Positions 33,785 to 43,001 of a stretch of 64,000 nucleotides of DNA are shown here, piece after piece. Both the position numbers and the translations under genes were made by a program. The stretch's first letter is position 1. Each line of letters opens with the position of its first letter. The notes beneath the pieces are model-generated. The model ran no database searches and was not told the origin of the DNA. It was given only the letters and a program-made list of their open reading frames with translations. This DNA comes from Bacillota bacterium (GTDB lineage Bacteria > Bacillota > Clostridia > Lachnospirales > Lachnospiraceae): assembly GCA_023439125.1 (NCBI GenBank), contig JAEXOU010000007.1:1-64000 (forward strand), written 5' to 3'.

Positions 33785-35182
33785 CTACTTACGTTCAGAT
33801 TTATATTCTTTATCAATTTTAGTTGATATACATTTTACGTAACTTAACTTATCCCACGAATGATCCTTTTTTATTTGAGAGTCAGTAATGAGGAAATAGT
33901 CCGTGTAAACGTTCGTATTTGCATCACTACCATTAACAATTGGATCATCATATGTTACATCAATATGATACCATTTGTCATTTATTTTCACTAAATTCCA
34001 TGCATGTCCTACTCCATTCGAATAACCAGTTATAACTTTACATGGAATATTAAAATGCTCCATTATCTTTTCAAAAGCATAAGCGTAGCCATCACAAACT
34101 GCTACCCCTTTTAGCAGTGCCCCTTCTGCTGTATGACTTACTTTAGGGATGGAACCATTCATATAATTTTCATTGTCATATTTCACATTTTTAATTAACC
34201 ATGCATGTGCTAATTCAATAATTTCATAATCTGACATTGAAGAAGTCGTATTGTTCTTTTCGAATTGGTAAATACGTTCATTCATATTATTTTTTCGAAC
34301 CGTTACCTTACATTTAAGCGTAGTTCCATTGACTTTAGCATAAATCGTTGCAGTACCTACACTTATACCACGAATAAGACCATTCTTATTCACCCGTACT
34401 ACCTTAGAATTACTTGAAGAATAGGTTACTTTGTCATCTCCACCATTATATACCTTTGTATTATAAGTATCCCCTTGCAATATAACTAAGGACTTTTTTT
34501 CTAACGTAGGTTTTGACGTATATGTAATCGCACAATCTAAATTATTCCTTGCATATTTCTCTGCCATACTCCCTTTTGTTGTTATTATATTTTCAAGTGA
34601 TGTACAGCCATCGAAACATTGATCTCCAAATTCAGTAACATTTGCTAGTATTTTTATACTAACTAAAGAGCTACATCCAAAAAAAGCAAATTCACCAACT
34701 TCTTTCAGCTCTTTTGAAAGCTTAACTGTTGTCAGATTTTCACACTTAGCAAACGCACCGTAACCAATCTTTATTACACTATCCGGCATGGTTATCTTCT
34801 TCAACTCTTTATTTCCATGAAAAGCACTTGCCTCAATCGTATGAATCCCCTCAGGAATCGAAGCTTCGATTAACGTTGGATTTGCACCATATAATACACC
34901 ATCTTCAATCGCATAAGAAAATACATCCTCGCCAAGAGAATCTAAGTACTGTTTAATTCCAGCATAATCCATGTTTGATTCCATCTTTTGAACCTCACTA
35001 TACTGACGCTCCGTAATATAGTAAGTTTTATTATTGTATGATAAATGAACAATTGACTGAGCTTTTACCTCAATTGAAGGTATAAAAGCAATACTCATGA
35101 TAGCAAGTAAGATGCAAATTATCTTTTTTATGTAAGTTATATTGCTTTTTAAGGTTTTATTGTGTTTTAAGGTTTTATCCAT
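33785..35182 (-). CDS. Secreted multi-domain protein: BspA-type LRR, Big2 and transglutaminase-like
   Basis: Of 465 residues, 1-42 form a signal peptide (IICILLAIMSIAFIPSIEVKA). Residues 100-205 hold BspA-type leucine-rich units (IEASAFHGNKELKKITMPDSVIKIGYGAFAKCENLTTVKL). Residues 225-300 are a Big2-like domain (YSSSNSKVVRVNKNGLIRGISVGTATIYAKVNG). Residues 330-450 are a transglutaminase-like domain with GVAVCDGYAYAF, GHAWNLVKINDKWYHIDVTYDDP. It is likely surface-attached and peptidase-like. The C-terminal domain is related to the protein at 19495. AAGGAGG ribosome-binding site. Confidence 0.85.
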   Translation of the reverse strand: MDKTLKHNKTLKSNITYIKKIICILLAIMSIAFIPSIEVKAQSIVHLSYNNKTYYITERQYSEVQKMESNMDYAGIKQYLDSLGEDVFSYAIEDGVLYGANPTLIEASIPEGIHTIEASAFHGNKELKKITMPDSVIKIGYGAFAKCENLTTVKLSKELKEVGEFAFFGCSSLVSIKILANVTEFGDQCFDGCTSLENIITTKGSMAEKYARNNLDCAITYTSKPTLEKKSLVILQGDTYNTKVYNGGDDKVTYSSSNSKVVRVNKNGLIRGISVGTATIYAKVNGTTLKCKVTVRKNNMNERIYQFEKNNTTSSMSDYEIIELAHAWLIKNVKYDNENYMNGSIPKVSHTAEGALLKGVAVCDGYAYAFEKIMEHFNIPCKVITGYSNGVGHAWNLVKINDKWYHIDVTYDDPIVNGSDANTNVYTDYFLITDSQIKKDHSWDKLSYVKCISTKIDKEYKSERK

Positions 35183-35222
35183 ATGGTTCCTCCTTTCAGT
35201 TCTCTATTTTTGAAATTTACAA

Positions 35223-35837
35223 TCAATATTTGAGTTTTAATAAGAAGTTAAATATTAATTCCTCTGCTTGTACTGAAGCTAAACAACCAAATGAATTAGA
35301 ATTTGAATCTATAAAACCATGACCTGCTTCAAACCGATAGATTAGCAAATTCGATTTCCCTTCAAGCTGAATTCTTAAAGAATCTACATCAAAAGAGGTT
35401 TCCTTTGCTTGCAGTAAAATAGTTGGACTTACGGGATTAAGATCAATGTAATCTCGAATTCGTGATCCATAACAACATACAATACCATCACATAAAGGAT
35501 TTTCACAACATCTCCATGCGAGTGTTGCTCCTACACTAAATCCCACGATAAATACTTTTTTATAATCTATTTTAAGCTGCCTTACTTGCTCATTAATTAT
35601 TTGATATGTATCGAAACCAACCTCATGAATAAAATGCTCATATGCTTCATCTGTTTTTTCATAGGAGAATGGTTGTCTTCCAATGATATTTGGGCAAAAG
35701 ACATCAAACCCAACTTTCTTAAACTTTTGGCATATACTCTTAATAAAAGTATTGATTCCATAGATTTCAGAAAGGACAATCACTGCATCTTCATGAATCA
35801 TCAGATTTTCCTCTAACTTTATTTCATATGCTCTCAT
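35223..35837 (-). CDS. Dienelactone-hydrolase-like alpha/beta hydrolase
   Basis: The 204-residue protein has the alpha/beta fold with the nucleophile elbow GFSVGATLAW near residue 100 (Ser, where classical dienelactone hydrolases have Cys), an acidic residue in the ILLQAKETSFDVDSL region and His in EAGHGFIDSNS. Activity on esters or lactones is a family inference. GGATTATATA precedes the ATG. Confidence 0.7.
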   Translation of the reverse strand: MRAYEIKLEENLMIHEDAVIVLSEIYGINTFIKSICQKFKKVGFDVFCPNIIGRQPFSYEKTDEAYEHFIHEVGFDTYQIINEQVRQLKIDYKKVFIVGFSVGATLAWRCCENPLCDGIVCCYGSRIRDYIDLNPVSPTILLQAKETSFDVDSLRIQLEGKSNLLIYRFEAGHGFIDSNSNSFGCLASVQAEELIFNFLLKLKY

Positions 35838-35875
35838 TATATAATCCTTTATTCGATACTCTATCTTTCATATAT

Positions 35876-36088
35876 TCAATCATCATTACATTTTGTAAAT
35901 ATTACAGTCTGTTCTTTCAATGAAATTTTCCCAACCGTATGACCATAGCCTAATAATTCTTTCTTATAGTTCAAAAAAGAGTGGTCAATTGGCAAACCTG
36001 CAATCTTCTCAATTTCTTGAAATGTTAATTTGAGTGTATCTTCATTTTTATCTTTAATAAACTCCCATAGAGTATTATATTTACTCAT
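35876..36088 (-). CDS. Small DUF7662-like protein
   Basis: The 70-residue protein, SKYNTLWEFIKDKNEDTLKL, then TFQEIEKIAGLPIDHSFLNYKKELLGY, fits the short L-T-F-x-E-I-E-x-I-x-G pattern of a widespread small domain (DUF7662), sometimes fused to nucleases. Weak ribosome-binding site. Function unknown. Confidence 0.6.
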   Translation of the reverse strand: MSKYNTLWEFIKDKNEDTLKLTFQEIEKIAGLPIDHSFLNYKKELLGYGHTVGKISLKEQTVIFTKCNDD

Positions 36089-36145
36089 TTATATTTAACT
36101 TCCATTCTTCTATCGTTATATGTAATCTATCATAACTTCAGTTAT

Positions 36146-36209
36146 AATTCAATCATTTCCCATTATTATACTTGTTTAATTCAATAATTTCCCATTGCTA
36201 TACTTGTTT
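36146..36209. repeat. Two adjacent 32-bp direct repeats
   Basis: aattcaatcatttcccatta plus 12 bp, repeated at 36178 with two base changes, about 90 bp before hppA. The role is unknown, perhaps a duplicated regulatory site. Confidence 0.7.
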
Positions 36210-36297
36210 TTACTCGAAATCAAAACTTTATAGCACAACTCCAAATCTATTCCATATAGTAATAATGGTATAATTTGTTCCTCTTGAGGAGGTTTTT

Positions 36298-38397
36298 ATG
36301 ACTTTACACTTGACCATATTCCTTTTTGCCTCACTCATTATCTCCGTTGCCGCGTTTCTTTTTGCTTCCTGGCTTTATCACTATGTCAATAAACAGCCAG
36401 ACTCCAATGAAAAGATAACGGAAATAAGCATGTTGATACGAAATGGAGCCAATACATTTTTAAGAAAAGAGTATCTAGTATTAGCTAAATTTGCAGGGAT
36501 TGCGAGTATATTAATTTTACTCTTCTTACCTACTCCAATTTGGAAAAATGAAATTTCCAAGAATATTATGATGATGCTATCCTACCTATTTGGAACAATA
36601 TTCTCAGCTCTAGCAGGTAAAATAGGTATTATGATTGCCACGATTGCCAATGTAAAAACTGCAGAAGCTGCTAGGCATGGAATTAAACCTGCATTTACGT
36701 GTGGATTTCGTGGTGGTGCTGTGATGGGGATGGCTGTTGTTGGAAGCAGTCTTTTAGGTGTCGCACTCATTATGTTATTAACTGGTAACAGTACTGCACT
36801 TCTTGGCTTTAGTTTCGGTGCAAGCTCCCTCGCATTATTTGCGAAAGCCGGAGGAGGAATCTTTACAAAGACAGCTGATATTAGTGCTGACCTAACAGGA
36901 AAAGTTGAACTTGGGATTCCAGAAGATGATCCTCGGAATCCTGCTGTAATCGCCGATAATGTTGGTGATAATGTCGGAGATGTTGCCGGTATGGGTGCTG
37001 ATTTGTTTGATTCAAATGTTGCAAGCATGGCTGCTGCCCTAATTATGGCTAGTACACTAAAAGACTCCGTTCGCGGTTCCTGTATGGTATTTGCTTACGC
37101 TGCTCTTGGACTTTTAGCCTCCATCATTGGTGTTGCCACAGCACGAATTGGTAAACATGGGAATGCAACAAAAGCTCTCAATCGAAGTACCTATGTTACA
37201 ACTGGTATCTTTGCTATCCTAACTTTTGCTACAACTGCAATCTTTCAGTTTGAATGGAGAATCTGGGGAGCCTCTATGGTCGGATTAGTTGTTGGTGTCA
37301 TCATTGGGATTGCAAGTGACTATTTTACGGATGATCGGAGAAGACCTGTACACATGGTGGCAAATTCCTCGAAAAGTGGTCCCGCATTTACGATACTTTC
37401 AGGTGTATCCTATGGTTTTTTGAGTACTCTTCCAAGTATGATTGGGATTGCAGTTTCAGCCCTGGCAGCTTACCAACTATGTGCACCACTTGGTGATGGT
37501 TACGCTATGTTTGGAATTTCTATGGCGGCTGTCGGCATGCTATCCATTGTTGGTATGATTGTATCTAACGATGCCTATGGTCCAATTGTTGACAATTCAA
37601 GAGGACTTGCAGAGATGGGGAATTTGGGAGATGAAGTACTTGAGATTACCGATCAACTCGATAGCGCAGGTAATACGGTCAAAGCAATTACGAAGGGCTT
37701 TGCAATTGGAGCCGCAGGCCTCACCGTAATCTCTTTATTAGGTGCTTTCATAAGTGAGGTAAATGAAGCTGTGACCGCGCATAACCTCCTTCACCCCCTA
37801 AATCAACTAGAAAAGCTTGCCTCATTTGACATTATGAATCCATTCGTATTCTTTGGAATTCTAATTGGTGCAAGTGTTCCTGCCGTTTTCTCAGCGCTCT
37901 TAATCCTTGGAGTCAACCGTAACGCACAGCGTATGGTTTCAGAAATTCATCGACAATTTCATGAGATTCCAGGTCTAAGAGATGGAAAAGAAGGAGTTAA
38001 ACCAGAATATGATAAATGCATTACAATCGCTACTCATGGGGCAATTAAAGAACTGCTTCCTGCCAGCCTGTTCACAATCCTTTTAACACTTCTTGTTGGA
38101 TTTATTGGTGGTGTTCTTGCGATTGGTGGTTTTTTAACAGGTAATATTGTAAGTGGCCTCTTACTTGCACTCTTTATGTCCAATTCTGGTGGCTTATGGG
38201 ATAACTCAAAGAAATATATAGAAGCAGGCAACTGCGATGGAAAAGGTTCTGAAAGCCACAAATCCGCTGTCGTTGGAGATACGGTTGGAGATCCATTTAA
38301 AGATACGGCAGGGCCATCGATTAATACTCAGATTACGGTAGTTTCCTTAGTGTCTTCTCTTATGGCAACACTTTTCTTGACCCTTAGTATATTTTAA
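36298..38397 (+). CDS. hppA: Membrane-bound proton/sodium-translocating pyrophosphatase
   Basis: The 699-residue integral membrane protein with about 16 spans couples pyrophosphate hydrolysis to ion pumping. The catalytic loops are intact: DISADLTGKVELGIPEDDPRNPAVIADNVGDNVGDVAGMGADLFDS near residues 200-245 and DTVGDPFKDTAGPSINTQI near 662. In the site that decides potassium dependence the sequence is SAGNTVKAITKGF, with Lys where potassium-dependent enzymes have Ala, so it looks like the potassium-independent, proton-pumping type. GAGGAGG ribosome-binding site. Confidence 0.93.
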   Translation: MTLHLTIFLFASLIISVAAFLFASWLYHYVNKQPDSNEKITEISMLIRNGANTFLRKEYLVLAKFAGIASILILLFLPTPIWKNEISKNIMMMLSYLFGTIFSALAGKIGIMIATIANVKTAEAARHGIKPAFTCGFRGGAVMGMAVVGSSLLGVALIMLLTGNSTALLGFSFGASSLALFAKAGGGIFTKTADISADLTGKVELGIPEDDPRNPAVIADNVGDNVGDVAGMGADLFDSNVASMAAALIMASTLKDSVRGSCMVFAYAALGLLASIIGVATARIGKHGNATKALNRSTYVTTGIFAILTFATTAIFQFEWRIWGASMVGLVVGVIIGIASDYFTDDRRRPVHMVANSSKSGPAFTILSGVSYGFLSTLPSMIGIAVSALAAYQLCAPLGDGYAMFGISMAAVGMLSIVGMIVSNDAYGPIVDNSRGLAEMGNLGDEVLEITDQLDSAGNTVKAITKGFAIGAAGLTVISLLGAFISEVNEAVTAHNLLHPLNQLEKLASFDIMNPFVFFGILIGASVPAVFSALLILGVNRNAQRMVSEIHRQFHEIPGLRDGKEGVKPEYDKCITIATHGAIKELLPASLFTILLTLLVGFIGGVLAIGGFLTGNIVSGLLLALFMSNSGGLWDNSKKYIEAGNCDGKGSESHKSAVVGDTVGDPFKDTAGPSINTQITVVSLVSSLMATLFLTLSIF

Positions 38398-38435
38398 AGA
38401 GGAAACATGTTTCACTAATTATTTTACTCAGATAA

Positions 38436-38536
38436 TATAAGCTCCATTGTATCTCTTCTCATGCGTTTTTCTTACAATCCCACATTGTGCATGTGGAACT
38501 TGTAAAGCGTTTCGATACGATACAATCGAGCTTATA
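38436..38536. terminator. Long inverted repeat after hppA
   Basis: TATAAGCTCCATTGTATC (38436-38453) pairs with GATACAATCGAGCTTATA (38519-38536), with inner pairing of ttacaa/ttgtaa and cacat/atgtg. It could be the hppA terminator or a small foldback repeat. Confidence 0.5.
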
Positions 38537-38598
38537 TTAGTACTTGTTTATGTACTTTTGTTCATTTAATCTTATTCCGTGATTCCACTGTCATCACT

Positions 38599-39180
38599 TT
38601 ATTTTAAACTAGGCATACGTTTTTCATTCTCATAAAATTGAGTTTCTGTCATACCACAGATAACAACATTCCAATACCTACCTTCATGGAAATGTATATC
38701 CTTTTGAATTCCTTCAATTTCAAAACCTAGTCTTTTATGTAATGCTGCGGAAGCCTTGTTTTCTTCCAAATATCCATTGTTCCATTTATGCATTCTCCGC
38801 TCACAAAACATATATCTGCCAAGCATCCTATAGGCCGCAACTGCATACCCTTTCCCTCGATCCGCTGGATTTATTACAATTCCAATCGGACCAAAATTAC
38901 CGTTACGTTCATCAATACCAAAAAGATTAGCGATTCCTACATGTTTTCCATCGCTATTCTCAATAGCAAAACAGGTATATGGCAATTTTTCTGGCTCCAC
39001 AAATTCAGTTCTCTTTTTATACTCCTCAATGTCTGTTGGTAAGTCTATTTCATCATTAAAGAAAAAGCGTCCTTGACTTTCATACATATGGTGAATTAAG
39101 TATTCCCAATCCCCTTCTTTTGGTCGACGCAATGTTATCAGACTATTTTTCCAATAATAATTTGAATAATCAATGTTCAT
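38599..39180 (-). CDS. GNAT-family N-acetyltransferase
   Basis: The protein of about 193 residues starts MNIDYSNYYWKNSLITLRRP behind AGGAGG. The core shows FGPIGIVINPADRGKGYAVAAYRMLGRYMF (acetyl-CoA loop near residue 105) and NGYLEENKASAALHKRLGF, as in RimJ/RimL-type enzymes. An upstream ATG at 39201 would include the ribosome-binding site and is rejected. Substrate unknown. Confidence 0.75.
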   Translation of the reverse strand: MNIDYSNYYWKNSLITLRRPKEGDWEYLIHHMYESQGRFFFNDEIDLPTDIEEYKKRTEFVEPEKLPYTCFAIENSDGKHVGIANLFGIDERNGNFGPIGIVINPADRGKGYAVAAYRMLGRYMFCERRMHKWNNGYLEENKASAALHKRLGFEIEGIQKDIHFHEGRYWNVVICGMTETQFYENEKRMPSLK

Positions 39181-39261
39181 TGTTAGCCCTCCTATATACA
39201 AAAAATGTAAAACAATTTTATATCATTATATCTTCCAATATCTAGAAGCGCAAGTTAAATT

Positions 39262-39643
39262 GAAAGCGTGTTGCGGATAAATTATGTTTCTCATCCCATA
39301 CTCCAAACATTTCTTTGTGCAAAATGACGTCAGACTTCTTACTTAAGTACTTTTGACACCCGAATCAATTGATTTCGGGGACATATGTCCATTCGAAAAA
39401 TTTCCTTCGTCATTTTGCACATAAGTAGACTTTCTAATGGGATGACAAACATAATTTAGGAGCATACTGTTATGAAGTCGTCGGTACTTTGGGCCTGTGT
39501 TTTAGGCCCTTATGTACCGTTACGGCTTCATTCAAGCGAAAGCGTGTTGCGGATAAATTATGTTTGCCATCCCATTCTCATAACATTCTTTGTGCAAAAT
39601 GACGTCAGACTTCTTACTTAAGTACTTTTGACACCTGAATCAA
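39262..39643. repeat. Foldback repeat, copy 2 (compound)
   Basis: Two direct units of about 106 bp (39262-39368 and 39538-39643), each gaaagcgtgttgcggataaa...gacacc(c/t)gaatcaa, enclose an inverted half-unit at 39409-39457 (gtcattttgcac...aaacataattt). The second unit ends at the trpA stop codon. An inner hairpin, ggcctgtgttttaggcc, lies near 39491. No open frame. Confidence 0.85.
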
Positions 39644-40417
39644 TCAAGAAAGCAGACTTTCTTTCATTTGTTTCACATAATCACCGACGTATTCCTCCGA
39701 ATCTCTACCATGCTCACCAATCAGTTTTATAATTGCAGAGCCTACAATCACACCATCCGCCAGTGTTGACATCTCCCTTGCTTGTTCAGGCGTTGAGATA
39801 CCAAAGCCGATTGCACATGGCAGATTTGTATTCTCACGAACTACATCGATAATTGCAGAAAGGTCAGTTGTAATTTCACCTCTTGTTCCTGTAACTCCAA
39901 GACTTGAAACAATATACAAGAATCCCTCTGCCTCTTTTGCAATCATAGCAATTCGCTGTTTTGATGTTGGCGCAATCATTGCGATTAACTCAATTCCATA
40001 TCGCTTACTAACTGGCTGAAATTCATCTTTCTCCTCGTATGGCAAATCTGGAAGGATTATTCCATCAATTCCGACTTCTTTACAGTTTGCGAAAAATTTC
40101 TCCAAACCATAGGAAAACACAACATTGGCGTACGTCATAAAAACTAGTGGGATTTTGACATCCTTGCGAAGTTCTTTCACAAAATCAAAGATATGATCTG
40201 TCGTAATTCCCTTTGCAAGAGCACGCATATTTGCACTCTGTATGATTGGACCTTCTGCGGTTGGGTCAGAAAATGGGATTCCAAGTTCAATCAAGTCTGC
40301 ACCATTTTTCACAGCCGCACGCACAACCTTTCCTGTTGTTTCAAGGTCGGGATCCCCACAAGTGATGAATGGAATAAATGCCTTTCCCTTTGTAAATGCT
40401 GACTGAATCTTACTCAT
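39644..40417 (-). CDS. trpA: Tryptophan synthase alpha chain
   Basis: This TIM barrel of about 257 residues cleaves indole-glycerol phosphate. The catalytic Glu is in LIELGIPFSDPTAEGPIIQ (residues 44-62), with the Asp in GIDGIILPDLPYEE, and the phosphate loop VSSLGVTGTRG. The start MSKIQSAFTKG has GGGGAGG upstream and overlaps trpB by 8 bp; a longer frame to 40453 lies inside trpB. Last gene of trpEGDCFBA. Its stop abuts the foldback repeat. Confidence 0.95.
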   Translation of the reverse strand: MSKIQSAFTKGKAFIPFITCGDPDLETTGKVVRAAVKNGADLIELGIPFSDPTAEGPIIQSANMRALAKGITTDHIFDFVKELRKDVKIPLVFMTYANVVFSYGLEKFFANCKEVGIDGIILPDLPYEEKDEFQPVSKRYGIELIAMIAPTSKQRIAMIAKEAEGFLYIVSSLGVTGTRGEITTDLSAIIDVVRENTNLPCAIGFGISTPEQAREMSTLADGVIVGSAIIKLIGEHGRDSEEYVGDYVKQMKESLLS

Positions 40418-41600
40418 AAATATCCTCCCCTCTGTATCTTGCAATTGCCGCACAATCTTTATCTCCTCTACCGGAAATCGTAATAACGATGATTTGATTT
40501 TTTTCCATCTTTGGCGCTATTTTCATTGCATAAGCAACCGCATGTGCTGATTCGATCGCAGGAATAATACCCTCTGTTCTTGATAAGAATTCAAAGGCAT
40601 TTACTGCTTCCTCATCTGTTATCGGAACATATTCTGCTCTGCCAATATCATGAAGATATGCGTGCTCAGGGCCGACTCCAGGATAGTCAAGTCCTGCAGA
40701 TATAGAATAAACTGGTGCAATCTGTCCATATTGATCTTGGCAAAAATAAGACTTCATTCCGTGAAAGATTCCCAGTCTTCCTGTGCTAATCGTTGCAGCT
40801 GTCTCAAACGTATCAATTCCTCTACCCGCTGCCTCACAACCAATTAATCGAACTTCCTTATCTTCAATGAAATGATAAAAGCTCCCGATTGCATTCGAAC
40901 CACCCCCAACGCAAGCAATAACAGCATCTGGCAGGCGATGTTCTCTCTCTAACATCTGTTCCTTGATTTCCTTGGATATGACTGCTTGAAAATCACGTAC
41001 AATCGTTGGAAATGGATGTGGTCCCATTACAGATCCTAAGCAGTAATGGGTATCATCAATTCTCTTCGTCCATTCTCTCATCGCCTCGGACACCGCATCC
41101 TTTAACGTTGCGGTTCCTGTTGTTACAGGAATTACGGTAGCACCAAGAAGTTTCATACGATAAACATTTAATGCCTGGCGCTTCGTATCCTCCTCCCCCA
41201 TAAATACGACGCATTCCATATTCATGAGTGCTGCAGCTGTCGCTGTTGCAACTCCATGTTGACCTGCACCAGTCTCGGCAATCAATCTTGTTTTTCCCAT
41301 TTTCTTAGCTAGTAGTGCCTGCCCTAGTACATTATTAATTTTGTGGGAACCTGTATGATTCAAATCTTCACGTTTCAGATATATTTTTGCACCGCCTAAC
41401 GTTTGCGTTAGTTTTTCTGCATAATATAGTCTGGATGGCCGATTTGCATATTCATTAAAAAGCTCTGTCAGTTCTTTGTTAAACTCGGGATCATCTTTAT
41501 AATGATTATAAGCTTTCTCTAACTCTATGATTGCATTCATTAATGTCTCAGGAATATACTGTCCACCATGAGTACCAAATCTTCCTTTTGTATTCGTCAT
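40410..41600 (-). CDS. trpB: Tryptophan synthase beta chain
   Basis: The 396-residue PLP enzyme joins indole and serine. The PLP Lys is in NHTGSHKINN near residue 87, the ammonia-loop AETGAGQHGVATAT near 110, the phosphate loop GGGSNAIG near 232, and SGRGDKD at the end. Six bp downstream of trpF and overlapping trpA, consistent with translational coupling. Confidence 0.96.
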   Translation of the reverse strand: MTNTKGRFGTHGGQYIPETLMNAIIELEKAYNHYKDDPEFNKELTELFNEYANRPSRLYYAEKLTQTLGGAKIYLKREDLNHTGSHKINNVLGQALLAKKMGKTRLIAETGAGQHGVATATAAALMNMECVVFMGEEDTKRQALNVYRMKLLGATVIPVTTGTATLKDAVSEAMREWTKRIDDTHYCLGSVMGPHPFPTIVRDFQAVISKEIKEQMLEREHRLPDAVIACVGGGSNAIGSFYHFIEDKEVRLIGCEAAGRGIDTFETAATISTGRLGIFHGMKSYFCQDQYGQIAPVYSISAGLDYPGVGPEHAYLHDIGRAEYVPITDEEAVNAFEFLSRTEGIIPAIESAHAVAYAMKIAPKMEKNQIIVITISGRGDKDCAAIARYRGEDIYE

Positions 41601-41606
41601 AAGATA

Positions 41607-42212
41607 TCAATCCTTTCTTTGTCTGACAGCCTTTACAAAAGCTGTCATTTTATCTTTATCTTTTAATCCATCAGTTTCTAGTGAAGAACTTGCATCAACT
41701 GCAAAAGGTTGAAACTTTAATATTGCTTGATTTATGTTTTCAACAGTAAGACCTCCTGCAAGAAAGAATGGTCGTTTCATTTCACCAATCAAGGACCAGT
41801 CAAACGTCTCTCCCAATCCACCACCGGAATCAAGAAGCACATAATCTGCTACCGAACGATTTGCTTTCCTTACATCCTCTATGTTTTTAATACAGAATGC
41901 CTTAATGATTGTACAACCTGTTTGTTCTCTTAACGTCTTAATGTAGGTTTCATCCTCATTGCCATGAAGTTGTACTACATCGATAATATTTCGCTCAAGC
42001 ATTTCTACTATCTGGTCAATCTTCTCATCCACAAAAACTCCTACGGGGATGATTTCCTTATGTAACTGTTTTCTCAATTCTTGCGCATGTTTTGGCATTA
42101 CATATCGTTTACTACTAGGAACAAAGACAAAACCAATGTATTCTGGCATAAGCTCATTTACAGCATCAATGTCACTCATTCTACTTAACCCACAAAGTTT
42201 AATTTTAGTCAT
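41607..42212 (-). CDS. trpF: Phosphoribosylanthranilate isomerase
   Basis: This 201-residue TIM barrel starts TKIKLCGLSRMSDIDAVNEL, with the general-base Cys 7. YVLLDSGGGLGETFDWSLI holds the acid Asp near 128, and LAGGLTVENINQAI the phosphate loop. Its ATG overlaps the trpC stop by 4 bp. Confidence 0.94.
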   Translation of the reverse strand: MTKIKLCGLSRMSDIDAVNELMPEYIGFVFVPSSKRYVMPKHAQELRKQLHKEIIPVGVFVDEKIDQIVEMLERNIIDVVQLHGNEDETYIKTLREQTGCTIIKAFCIKNIEDVRKANRSVADYVLLDSGGGLGETFDWSLIGEMKRPFFLAGGLTVENINQAILKFQPFAVDASSSLETDGLKDKDKMTAFVKAVRQRKD

Positions 42213-42991
42213 AAGCCACCTCGTAGCTCTTGCAGCTTTTCTTTTTTGTCAGATGCTTTCATGAGTGTTTCTCCAATTAATACAGCATCTACGCCAATTT
42301 CTCGTAGTATTTTTATATCTTGTTGAGTTTTTACCCCACTTTCTGCTACAAATAAAACATTCGTAGGTACATGATCTCTTAAGCTACAACTAAGATTCGT
42401 ATTGACAGTAAAGTCCTTTAAATTACGATTATTTACACCAACGATTCTCGCTCCTGCCTCGATTGCTGATTTTACTTCTTCAACACTGTGAACTTCAACA
42501 AGTGCAGATATACCAAGAGTATCACAAATTTTAATATATTCGCGAATTTTCTCAGTTTCAAGTATAGAGCAAATCAGCAATACTGCCTTTGCTCCTAATA
42601 ATTTTGCTTCGTAAATCATGTACTTGTCGACTGTAAAATCCTTTCGAAGGCAGGGAATGGATACTGTATTCGCAATTTCCGCTAGATATGCATCACTACC
42701 TAAAAACCATCTTGGCTCAGTTAAGACCGAGATACAGTCAGCTCCTGCAGCTTCATATTCTTGCGCTATTTGTAAATATGGAAAGTCCGATGCAATCAGC
42801 CCCTTCGATGGTGATGCTTTCTTACATTCACATATAAACGAAAGTTCTGGCCCCTTCAATGCATTCTCAAATTCAAACTTACCTTTTGGAAGGGACAATG
42901 CCTGCTGCTTTATGCTTTGAGTCGATCTTATATTCTTTGCCTGCTCAGTACGCCAATGAGCATACTGAGCAAGCTGATCAAGTATCGTCAT
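42209..42991 (-). CDS. trpC: Indole-3-glycerol-phosphate synthase
   Basis: The 260-residue enzyme shows FICECKKASPSKGLI (catalytic Lys residues near 53-60), ISVLTEPRWFLGSDAYL, CLRKDFTVDKYMIYEA, GVNNRNLKDFTV and VAESGV with the phosphate loop. It closes the indole ring. It sits between trpD (10 bp upstream) and trpF (overlap). Confidence 0.95.
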   Translation of the reverse strand: MTILDQLAQYAHWRTEQAKNIRSTQSIKQQALSLPKGKFEFENALKGPELSFICECKKASPSKGLIASDFPYLQIAQEYEAAGADCISVLTEPRWFLGSDAYLAEIANTVSIPCLRKDFTVDKYMIYEAKLLGAKAVLLICSILETEKIREYIKICDTLGISALVEVHSVEEVKSAIEAGARIVGVNNRNLKDFTVNTNLSCSLRDHVPTNVLFVAESGVKTQQDIKILREIGVDAVLIGETLMKASDKKEKLQELRGGL

Positions 42992-43001
42992 AATTTCCTC
43001 C

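Noticed and set aside
36582..37028. Antisense frame inside hppA
   Set aside because: Third-position shadow of the pyrophosphatase gene.
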